DNA of 64,000 nt from the NCBI GenBank assembly GCA_021234155.1, contig JAJEKV010000021.1, positions 11,967,760 to 12,031,759 on the forward strand. The letters are read 5' to 3'. The notes beneath the pieces are model-generated. The model ran no database searches. It was not told where the DNA came from and saw only the letters and a list, made by a program, of their open reading frames with translations. This DNA is from Isoetes taiwanensis (taxonomy: Eukaryota > Streptophyta > Lycopodiopsida > Isoetales > Isoetaceae). A program made the translations under genes and the position numbers. Shown here in pieces: positions 1-9,800 of this stretch; within the stretch, counting starts at the first letter, position 1, and every line of letters starts with the position of its first letter.

Positions 1-129
1 CCCGCCCGATCCGGCTCTCTCTCGGAAAAGCGGCTCCGCCGTCGGTTTCGGAGAGGTCGAGTGACTATACCATGGTTGCAGGCCATTTTGTACAAGCGAG
101 GCAAAGACATGGTCCTCGTCGTTGTGTCC

Positions 130-1276
130 TCCCTCACGCGGGTGCCCGATATTGTTCGACAAGCCCACGATGGGCTTGGTGGTGGTCATTTTAGTGGTGG
201 GCCCGCGCCGCGCAAAATTCTTTTGGCGGGGATGCTTACGCCCACGCTATTCAAAGATGCCCCAGCATGCTGCGCGCGTGTGGCGTCTGTCAGCGTGTGG
301 GAAAGCCCACGGCCCGTGACGCTCTTCCATTGACGTCGGTCGCCATGCCACATCCCTTCAGCAAATGGGGAATGGATTTTGTGGGGCCCATGGACCCACC
401 GGTAGCGTGTTACACCGTGCCGCTATATTACGGTCATCGCGGTTATGCTACCAAATGGGAGGAAGCTTGTGCACTTCCGGACAACAACTGCTGCCGGCCA
501 CGGTAAAGGTTCTTTACGCGCACATCATCGCGCATTTTGGTTGTCCCACGGAACTTGTTAGTGATCGTGGCGTGCATTTGTTAATCATACCATTAAAGCT
601 GGCCGGATTATCTTCACATCCAACACCGGAAAAGTACTCCCTATTATCCTCAAGGAAATGGATTGGTGAAAGTACCAACAAAATCCTCATCCGCGGTTCT
701 CAAGAAAATTTAGGCGCGAAACAGTTGGCGAGGACAAGTTGCCCTCTTGTTCTTTGGGCTTACAACACTAATTTCAAAATTGCTACTGGCCACACTCCTT
801 TCAAACTGGTTTATGGTCAAGAAGCTCTCATGCCTTTTGAATATATTCTTCCCACTCTCTGTTTTCAACTTGCTACAGCCCATAATCCACCTGCTGCACT
901 CAAGGAAAGGGTTTATCAATTGGAACAGTTGGATGAACTTAGGCGCGATGCTTATATTCGTGTTCTTCATGGACAGCAGTTGCAAAAATCTTTGCATGAC
1001 AAATGTCTTAAGACAAAAACCTTCAAAGAAGGTGATTTGGTTCTTCTTTATGATTCTCGTTACAAAAATTTTCCGGGCAAGTTAAAGTTCAGATGGCTTG
1101 GTCCGTATCAAATCATTCAAGTTGTGCAACCCAGTGTTTTCAAGCTGGCCGAACTCGATGGCACTCCCTTACCTACACTGGTTAATGGCTTTCGCCTCAA
1201 ACAATTTCATGCAACAAATACAGACAGTCATACACCAGATGCAGCACAAGAAATTGAATCCCCAGATAGTGACTAA
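130..1276 (+). pseudogene. Ty3/gypsy (OTA-type) integrase remnant
   Basis: Degenerate integrase of a Ty3/gypsy LTR retrotransposon; the enzyme would insert element cDNA into chromosomes. Seen in order: a zinc-binding region with GLGGGHFSG near 170-200 and a cysteine pair near 285, a core with WGMDFVGP (about 367-390), LVSDRGVH (about 557-580), LWAYNTNFKIATGHTPF (about 755-800), and a C-terminal region with GDLVLLYDSRYKNFPGKLKF then RWLGPY and VNGFRLKQFH. The frame changes at least twice before 365 and again near 590-680, where the catalytic glutamate region is scrambled. No chromodomain is visible; the VNG-RLK ending is like Athila/Tat (OTA) elements. The left part of the element lies outside the window. 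Family call is firm; lineage is inferred. Confidence 0.85.
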
Positions 1277-4200
1277 AGACGCATATTTATATTATAGAGG
1301 CAAATTTTTACAAAATGAGGGCGGAGCCCATCTATTTCCGCTATGACCAGAGCTCTATGGGCAGTGCCCTATTTACAAAATCCTAAGGAAAAAAACTCTC
1401 TACTCCGGGTTGGGGGCAGAGGTGATGCGAAGGATATGGTACCAGTTCTGCTCGGGGTCCCAGCGAAGGTGAATCACCACCTCCATCCCGTTGGTGTGGG
1501 GATCGGGATGTTCAGCCATCCCTGCACACCACCCATCCATGGGAATGCCACGGTTGTGGCACCTCCACAGGTCTAAACAGTCCATCTTGCATGTTATCCA
1601 CTCCAGGCAGTTTGAAGGCATGGTGCACTTGTCGTGAAGTCTGCTGTGAGACATCTTTGGCGCCATCGGGTGTCTCGGCTTAAGCCTTGTTTGTCTTATA
1701 TAGCCAACCGAGGAACCCCCTGTCGACGTGGACCAATCAGAAAATTCGCCAACGTGTTAGCAATGCAAGGCTCTTTCTAATTCGAATCTTTTTTCTCCGC
1801 CGCATATCTAGCCATGGTACCGCCGACACACGCCGTTTTAATGATATCCCACCAGTCGCCGGCATTAAATGACATTCCTTCTTTTCATGCCGTCGAACAT
1901 TAATTGGTGTCCTTTAAGCGAATTTGTCACATTCGATCATTCCCTTACATCTCGCCATGCCACCCGTTCTTTGCTTCTCCCTTTACCGTTTGGGGACTTA
2001 GCCAAAATTTTGCCTCTCAATGCGCCTCGCCATGCGTAAGCCACGGCATCATCAGCGGTTGCGGTTCATCATGCCCGCCAGCCCCACGCGTGCGCCCTAG
2101 AGCCTTTTAAGCCTATCTGCATTTTAGTCTTCGGCTCTCCGCTCTCCGCCTTTGCATCACAGTTCTTTCTGTTCCTTTCCGATGCTCTTCGCCATGGCGG
2201 CACCCAAATTTCCTACATTTCAAGCTTCTACTCCAAGAGATCCGGCTCTTTTTGATGCAATGTCTTTCTTGGCCCACCTTTATTGAGGCCCTCGTTGTGC
2301 CCGGTCGTGAAGTTGTGGGCATGTAGCTTTATGAATTCTCCGAGATGGACCTCCACGCACCAAATCGAACAATTGAAGCGGTTCATGGCTCACATCGTCA
2401 ACGACACGGAAGGATATGCTGCGTGATGCGATGGCACCACCATCTTGCTACGCGGCCCACGATTTCTGAGGGTATTGAGTATTCCTTTGCAAACCCCTTC
2501 TTTATCTTGGGTTGCCTTACAGGACATAGATGTCACTCAGTTCGGCGCTCCTTCTTATCAAGCAAACATGCATCGCCTCACCAATATTGCAAAGTCCCAT
2601 GACACTTTTGTAAAAGTTTTTTGTGGCGCAAATTGCTTAGGTATTCTATCAAGAACACCCATATCAATAAGCCGTTCTATAATATGGTGATCCGCGGCCA
2701 TCGCTCAATCACCATATTGATTGGCCCTGATTGTTGTTCTACCGCCTCCTTCATGAAGTAGGCCGCGTGGGCTGCCCCCTCCTCTCTGTCTTTGAAGCCT
2801 CGTGGGTGGCCATCTTCAAGCTATCATCGTCGTTACCTTCCTCCCTCACCTTACGTTTTCTCATGCTTCCCACTCAGCGGTCCCTTCATTCCCTTCCTCT
2901 CACTTTCAAATGGGGCTGCCCCTTCACACCCTTCTTCTCTGGTCATGTTCAGCATAGCATACGCATGTCTGATCTCTTCTTCCTCCACGGAATCCATGCC
3001 CTCGATTCTCCTCATGTCTCTCAAGCGTCACAAACAAGGCCGCAGCGAGGCCCCTCCACCTCCACATCCTCGCCCGGCTTACGTATCAATACCGGCCGGG
3101 ATGTTCAAGCTGCTGCTCTCAAGTTGCAAGAAATCGGGACATTCTCATGAATGGGGTTCAAAAGCGTCCTTTCGGAGATCACCGGACCCAGTTCACGAGA
3201 GACCTTCAAGCTGCAAAACCGCGCCAAGTTCACACTCTAGAGGACAAGCTTCAAGAAAAACCACGAGGCTCTTTTACGGGCGGTGAAGATCTAAAAAGTG
3301 CCACGATCGAGCAGTCGCGCTTGCTATCCAGAAGGCTCAATTGCAAACCACCATTTCGGGGAATTGTTGGGCAGGTCAAAGGCGGAGACTCTCTCTTGGT
3401 TGACAAGGGTAAAGACATTGCTAAGCTTACCGCTGCCACCACGAGCTTTCTCGAATTCCACCACTCAAGCCCATGCCCTTACGCGTGGCGGCTCAAATAG
3501 CCTCTTTGGAAGCTCGGCTTTCAACGGCCCGACCGATCAGCTCCGCGCTCTCCGGAATCAACTCCGCCAGGCCCGGAAGCAAAAGACGCTTGATGCGAGG
3601 AGATTGCAAAGCCCGCCCATACTCACGGGCAATCCTCTTCACATGCCACGCTTCCTCGAAGCGGGTTAAGGTGATCGATCCGTCTTCTGTTAGAAAGGAC
3701 AACCGGATCCGCGATCTTGAACATCCGGCTCCGAAAAAGCTGTCCAATCTGCGAAGAGGCCCAAACTAAACAAGAGGGCTACATTACTATAGCTCTCCAC
3801 CCATCGCGGAATTTCGCTATTCCTTCGGGTTACCTCGATTATGTGGTTTGCCGGCGCCACCTCTTTCTTTTCAAGTGGTATGCGGCAAATGGTCAGTTGA
3901 TGCCCACATGCGCGAGGATTTTCTCGGTTGGCGGACCTCGGTTGAAGACAAAGGCTTACTCATTGCCCTCTTAGTCTTCGACCTCATTCTTGTGAAGACC
4001 CGATTTAGTCACCTTCGAGTTGTTCAGCCGATGGCGTACATCTTTCATGACTTCTATCCTGGGCGACACGGGACAAATTTCGTGATGGGCCACATCGGGA
4101 ACTTTTCGGGGTGATTCACGGGCTCAGCGGTTGCTCTTGGATAACAACCCCCTACTGCCGGATCATGATCGGACTCACGCTCTTCATCGGGAGTACATGC

Positions 4201-5179
4201 CCGAGCTTGCTCATCATTTACCTTTATGGCAAGCCCGAAGCAAATTTGGAGCAGTCGCGGAAGAATCTTGGGCATCCCGAGGATCTTCCGATTTGCCCAA
4301 GTTTATATGCGGCATTTGGCGGGGCTACAATCAATTGCGTGCCCATACGGATAGCAAGACAATACCCGCGGGATGGGATAGTCCTCTGTCTATACTCGAC
4401 TCTCTACCGCCGAGTGGGATCGGTGGTGCAAAGCTCTTGATCCCACCTTATCGTGAATTGGGGGCGGGCTGTTATTACGCCCACGGGCATGGCTCTCTCT
4501 CCATATGTTTCAGCGGGTGTCCCTCCGCCCCGGTTCCTCACCTCGATTGGCGTCTCCCCCTTTTGGGCCGAAGGTCTGGATGGCCCTGCTTGGGTGGACT
4601 CCTCCCGAATCTCGACGGATCTTGATTGGGATCCCCGTTTTTGTCGGGCGGCTCGAGTGGGAAGATGGTGCCACCTTGGAACCTGCGCAAATTGGATCTA
4701 TATTGCTAATGGCGTGGTTGGCAGCGGCCCCCCGATGCTCTTCATTGGCCTTGATACCTTCTTGCGACGCCGCCACCTCCCGGACCCTTACCAGTTCACC
4801 GTCGGCTGGCCGTCTTTGCTCTCAAATGTATCCTGGTAAGCTCCTTAAATCGGCAGCGTCCCATCTTTTATTGCAACCCGAATGCCAGCGTCAGTGCCTT
4901 CGGTCTTTAGACCTGTCTTCTCATGGAGTGCCAGTTCGTTCCTTTGGAAGCCCATGCTGCCCTGGAAGACATGGTGCGCTCTAAATTCCTTATTGATGCA
5001 GATCCTGCCCTTGGGCTCAACACTCCTGACGCTCTTCAAACACGCCAGGACCTCATTGGCACTTACCATAATGGCGCCCGTCCTCATTCCCGTGAGGATC
5101 ACTTTCAAACTGTTGGATTCCCGCCCTCGGAAACACTTCCTCCATTTCTTCACACTGAGTGTCGTTTGGTGGGGGGGAG
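1277..5179 (+). mobile_element. Unrecognised degenerate region between integrase and polypurine tract
   Basis: About 3.9 kb separates the integrase from a G-rich tract followed by a candidate LTR, so I assign it to the same element. It holds many short overlapping frames and no long ORF. A possible coding start is near 2193 (MAAPKFPTFQASTP...). Longer protein-like runs occur at 2445-2690, 3147-3500, 4131-4625, 4453-4839 and 4923-5160, in shifting frames, as expected for a frameshifted ORF. An 88-codon ORF on the opposite strand (1400-1666), rich in Cys, His and Trp, follows the integrase directly; some plant OTA elements have antisense or envelope-like ORFs here, but I see no recognisable domain. 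Function unknown. Confidence 0.4.
5168..5179 (+). other. Candidate polypurine tract
   Basis: A G-rich tract (GGTGGGGGGGAG) lies immediately before TGTTAGTCC, the layout expected of the plus-strand primer next to a 3' LTR. Confidence 0.5.
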
Positions 5180-5762
5180 TGTTAGTCCTGTGCCCCCTGG
5201 TACTGGACTATTCATGCATACGACGGACCAAGTCAAGGCCAAGGATCTACAGTCAGGCACGGGTCAGTCGTCAAAGGCCCAGCAAAAGACCAAGCAGTAG
5301 ACCCACAGTCAAAGCCCGCGTCTGCTACCAAGAGGCGGCGCTCAAACAAGTGACGGCCCGTCCCCCGCGTCGGCGTCAGCGTGATTCGAGGGCACTTCAA
5401 GAGGCACCGCCAAAGCATTCCTTCGCAAATCGGGCCTCCTTCCGAGTCGGCACCGAGATCGGTCGAGTGTCTATATTGGGCCAAAAGGCCATTGTACTAT
5501 ATATATGAGTAGAGATGCTTTTGAGTTTTTAGATGAGTTTTGAGTCTTGTCTCAATTGGTTTTTCTCTCGATTTGAGAGCTCATGTATCTTCATTGACAT
5601 CAAGGAAGCTCATTATTGTGATCTCATTGTTCTCTTTTTTTTCTGTTCTCTTTTCCTTGTTCTTTTTTGCAAATCCGGCGTGACATAGCTACGGATTCTC
5701 TGTTAGATCTAAGGGTCCTCACGGAGGGCTGTCTTGCGGGAGTTCGAACCAGACCCCAAACA
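5180..5762 (+). repeat. Candidate 3' LTR of the leftmost gypsy element
   Basis: Starts TGTTAGTCC just after a polypurine tract and could end in AAACA at 5762, giving the TG...CA ends of an LTR. A TATA-like stretch (CTATATATATG, 5497-5507) followed by T-rich, U5-like sequence supports an LTR. The matching 5' LTR would lie left of the window, so the boundaries cannot be confirmed here. Confidence 0.45.
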
Positions 5763-7865
5763 CTCCCCGCCGTGGTGCCTCACGGGCATGTGAGCTGGCG
5801 GCAGCGGGCGAACATCACGTGGAGACAGCATGCAATTATTGATAATACACGTCAGACTAGGCCATATATACCCGATCTGCCAAAATTCAAAATGCATGTG
5901 GGATATATTGGCTGAACTCTCAAGAACCCTAAAAAATCTGTCACGCCAAGATCCGGATTTCTTCAACGAACTAGTTGTCTAATCATTCTCAATGTTCCCG
6001 GATTGACCCATTCTGAGCCAAGAACACTTAAATTAAGCAAAAAGACAAAGAATTGAGCCAGATTTGCCAAGAACAGACCTGGACAGAGGATTATGAAAAG
6101 TGAAAATTGCTGACAGAAATTTTCGAGGGCTTTGGGTGCAAGAACTGATCGAGATCTCTCATTTTGAGGCCTGTTTGACTGACTGCTGCTTGAATTTACC
6201 TTCCTTGCTTTTAGAATCCATGGATTATTTGAAGCAATCGGATTATTTGCTGTTATAAAGACTATTTTAATCATGTGCCCAAGACTACAGGGCTTGGGAA
6301 TCTTTTGTATGACTGTGTGATGTTCCTTTGAATGAAAATCCGATCCTTGATATTACAACTGAGCTCAATTTTCATTCCACATTTCAAACAAGGTAAAATA
6401 AAAGGTGAAAGCGACATTTGAATGTAGTTTTGTTTATCTGAAGCATATCATAAGATACGTTGCATCATATCTTATTCTATTGATCGAAACCATCATAAAA
6501 ATTAGATTAAACTGCTTTTAGAATCAATCTGTGTGAACATTTGACAAGATTTGACACTACACATAGGATAATGCATAAATAGAGAGTTATTTAGTTAGGT
6601 AAAAAGCATAAAGAGTCTGAAAAAATATCAAAAAAAGCAATTTACAATAGCCTGTTCTCGATATTTTGCAAATCATTGCATTTTCTAAGCAAAACATTCC
6701 ACCTTGTAGATTCCAGCTATGATTTCGATCAAACAAGCAGTTATCTTTTGATTGTAGACCACTAGAAGTTGTAGAAAATTCTCAGAGCTCAGTAAGGACC
6801 AGCATAAATTGATTTGCAAAAAATTGCTTGCTGTTTTCTTCCTGTAACAGTCTGTTTGCAAAAAACTTGAGTTTCAGAACTTACTTGCATTCACTTTTGC
6901 AAAAGAAGTGATTGATCTCCTGTAGAGATAGAATCAAGTGACAAAACTCAAAAAAGATTCATATCCTTCGATCTTCAAAAAATTGCTCACTGCCAAGGAT
7001 ATTGACTTATTTTTGACTTGGCCAGGATTGCATATTTGAATGATCTGTGCATATCTATTGGCATTTGACTTCAAGCCACAGATTCTTTGAGACTTTAAGC
7101 ATCATTTAGAATTGGAATCATGATAAAATCTCCCCCTGCTTGCAAATAGCATCATTTTTGCTGAGGCATTTTTTTTGCTGATTTGGAAAAGCAGTACTAA
7201 TCTTGTGTTCAGGCTTTCTTTCTGAAATTTTCATGCATAGAGTGGTTGCCTAAAGCAACCTGGAGGCTCTAAGCCATTGAGGTTGAAGATTTGCCAAGAA
7301 CACCTTCAACAATATGCTGCTAATCTGCAAAGAGAGTTTTGAATTAAAATTGGTTAAGTCTGCAAAATAGTTTGTAACGGTCATAATACTTAAACTTATT
7401 TGACATTAATCAAAAGGAATGCATTTTTCTTGATATTTTTATCTGTTGAAAAGTCCCAAAGTCAATCCTTCCATAACTAAGTTTTAATGTGCATCTAAAA
7501 AGAGGAAATGCCCACCTCGTCTCAGCATTCCTCAGCCGCACACATGCGAACTACCCATGAAAAATAAAGGGAATATCCAATTATATCATTTGGAACCAAA
7601 CTGCATTGAGAAAGCCTAAAATAGCAATGACTCTGTCAAGAAAGAACTGCTACAATTAATGTTGTAAACACATAACATTATGCCAAAGGGCACCTAAACC
7701 CCTGCCCACACAACAGAGCTCATTGATTCTTGATTATGTGCTAGCTTACGACAAATTAAAAGACGCATTGGACTGAATATTCCAATTTCTCCAACACGAG
7801 TAAAATACGGTGCAGTCTTAAACAACATTTCAACCACACGTTTGAGGGGTTATACTAAAAAATAA
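5763..7865. other. Non-coding AT-rich interval, nothing recognised
   Basis: About 2.1 kb with only short spurious ORFs on both strands. I see no domain, tandem array or terminal repeat. It separates the candidate LTR from the SMT-like pseudogene. Confidence 0.5.
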
Positions 7866-8215
7866 GAATAATGCAATCACCACGCGATTCCTATATTATG
7901 CCGCCTCCCCATTTGCAGATGTCTCATGGTAAAGCAGGGGGGGAGCCAAATCTCTGTCTTCCAGAACCTCAAAACCCGCTTTTGCGGCAATAGCACTAGC
8001 CTGACTGAAGCTCCTTAATCCAAGCAAGGCATCACCATGATCAATGCCACGATAAATGCCACGGATAATCTCCTTATGCTCAAAATCATTAGCCTTATAC
8101 CTAGAAATGATGACCTATTCTTAGGTTACATACATATGCCCAAGCTTTAAAACACGATAGATCTCCGCATAAACATCTTTTAGTTGAGCTATGGAATAAG
8201 CTGCAGCAAAAGAGT
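7866..8215 (-). pseudogene. SMT2-like: Sterol C-24 methyltransferase (SMT2-like) pseudogene, C-terminal part
   Basis: Read on the minus strand from 8215, it resembles the middle and C-terminal part of plant sterol 24-C-methyltransferases, which alkylate the sterol side chain using S-adenosylmethionine. Visible matches are AAYSIAQ, DVYAEIYRVLK, GHMYV, YKANDFEHKEII, GDALLGLRS, AAKAGFEVLEDRDLA, PPALP, and after a frame change YRNRVVIALF. In-frame TAA and TAG fall where the family has the YEWV segment after MYVS (near 8118-8130). A stop and frame change follow PALP, in the usual PWW region. DVYAEIYRVLK and GLRS fit SMT2 slightly better than SMT1. It lies downstream of, and in the same orientation as, AGPase. 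Clearly non-functional as written. Confidence 0.8.
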
Positions 8216-8558
8216 TATATGGAAAAGGACATACTTTTGCAACAAAAGAGTTATCTGGAAAGGACATACTTAGCTATGGAAGTTACCTGGAAAAGGGCAT
8301 ACTCAAAAAATTGCCAGAAATAACCTCACAAGGGCTATCTAACTACATTTTCATTATGACTTCTAGCTCTTGCTGCCTGATAGTCGTTGATTGTAGGCCT
8401 GGCCACATGACAAAGTTTCTTGGCAGCCACCGTATATGCCTCCGTAGACGATTCTAATACGAGAGAGTGTTGTGCATCCAATCTTAACGGGGTCCCCCGA
8501 GATAACAACAGGTGAGAAACTACAATTCACTCTCCGCTTCTCTATTTTAACAGCAAGG

Positions 8559-8752
8559 AAAAAAAAAGGGGCTCGAAATTTCGCCCCCAAACAGCTGGTT
8601 ATTTCAGAGCGAAAAAACTTATCGATCTTCACCCGATTGCAGCTGTGTTCGCACCCTATCTGTCGTCCCATGTTAACCGCCGCCGCCACAGAGTCGTGGG
8701 AAAACAACCAGAAAGAGAAAATTGGGGGCAAATTTCAAGCCCCCTTTTTTTT
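8559..8752. mobile_element. Foldback/MITE-like element 1
   Basis: About 32-bp imperfect inverted arms at 8559-8590 and 8722-8752, each holding an A/T run, a GGGGC(C/T)-type block, GAAATTT and a run of C or G. The central spacer is about 130 bp. No coding capacity and no clear target-site duplication. Confidence 0.65.
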
Positions 8753-8756
8753 CATC

Positions 8757-8903
8757 ATAGAATTTTCGTCAGCAAGAAAACTTCGCTTGAAATTTTCTGG
8801 CGGCCGCCAGATCACTCGTGGCTCTGCCCCTCGTGGCCCGTCAGGTCAGCTGGTGGCTGCCAGAAAATATCTTCGCGAAATTTTCTGCTGACGAAAATTT
8901 CTA
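8757..8903. mobile_element. Foldback/MITE-like element 2
   Basis: About 50-bp inverted arms (8758-8810 and 8850-8903). Matching blocks run in order TTTTCGTCAGCA, a TTCGC-containing stretch, ATTTTCTGGC and GCCNCCAG, with a spacer of about 40 bp. It starts only about 5 bp after element 1 ends. Confidence 0.7.
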
Positions 8904-8945
8904 CTTCTGTAACTAGCCTATTAACAATGGCAATCGAGGCACCTA

Positions 8946-9129
8946 GAAAAAGGTACAATGAAAATCAGCCTCCGCACAAAAATGGGGCCCTCTACCTCCA
9001 AAATAGAGGGTGAGCTCCCCTAAAACGATGCATGTGTTGAAAAAGGTACACTGAAAATCAGTCTCCGCACAAAAATGGGGCCCTCTACCTCCAAAATAGA
9101 GGGTGAGCTCCTCTAAAACGATGCATGTG
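8946..9129. repeat. 93-bp tandem duplication with internal hairpin
   Basis: Two copies (about 8946-9038 and 9039-9129) differ at a handful of positions. Each holds a 7-bp inverted repeat, CCCTCTA/TAGAGGG, around a 9-nt loop. Confidence 0.85.
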
Positions 9130-9132
9130 GCC

Positions 9133-9182
9133 GTCACTAGTAAACCCCAAGGCATCTGTCACTAGTAAACCCCAAGGCATCT
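9133..9182. repeat. 25-bp perfect tandem duplication
   Basis: Two adjacent identical copies (9133-9157, 9158-9182) beginning GTCACTAGTAAACC. They sit at the 3' edge (minus-strand sense) of the SMT motif I fragment, where they end its homology. Confidence 0.9.
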
Positions 9183-9186
9183 GCTT

Positions 9187-9246
9187 GACCGCCCTCATAA
9201 GTCCACTAATGCCACAGCCAACGTCCAAAACCTTCATTCTATCCGC
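9187..9246 (-). pseudogene. SMT2-like: SAM-binding motif I fragment of an SMT-like gene
   Basis: Minus-strand translation gives DRMKVLDVGCGISGLMRAVKQ, the glycine-rich S-adenosylmethionine-binding motif I of sterol methyltransferases (family form VLDVGCGxGGPMRA). An AG acceptor could precede it. Homology stops at the 25-bp tandem duplication. It is in the same orientation as, and upstream of, the C-terminal piece at 7866-8215, so both probably come from one broken gene whose middle was lost to foldback and repeat insertions. Confidence 0.65.
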
Positions 9247-9800
9247 AACCCAAGCAAAAGCAGTATTTGCCATAAAACACACAAAAAACGAAAAAACTAA
9301 GCTGGCGTATGCTTGCTTGTGCGTTTGATGCCCTGAATAGAATTTTCGTAGCCGCTTTAGGTATGTGCTGGTCAAAGAAGAGGACCAGGTCAACCCCTTG
9401 GTCAATTTCAACCAAGTTTTTATTTGATTCGATTCCTCTCATTTATCCAGCGTTCTAGGGATTCCAAGACGGATTCTCTAAAAATTGGAGCATTCTGGCA
9501 ATTCTTTTGCGTTTTTTTTTGTCTTGTTGCAGCAATTGAAAACCGAAATCTAAGGATTTTTTTTGTTAATATGGGCAAAAAGCGTTCCTGCTGCAAAAAG
9601 AGAGAATACAATATAGGCTACGAGACATTCATTCTTATTTACATGGCTCTCATTGTGGATCTTATCCACGAGAAACTTATTGGATGTTACAAAACCGAGC
9701 TGCATGCTCAATAGAAGCGCAAAGAAAAAAAAATGTCAATATCAAATGTGGGATCGGACTACTAAATTACAGTGTGCAAAATCCTTTAGTAAATGCAGGA

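Noticed and set aside
5725-5750. GGTTCGAAC (minus strand) at the candidate LTR end, resembling a tRNA T-loop
   Set aside because: Lacks other tRNA features; no acceptor or D-arm can be drawn.
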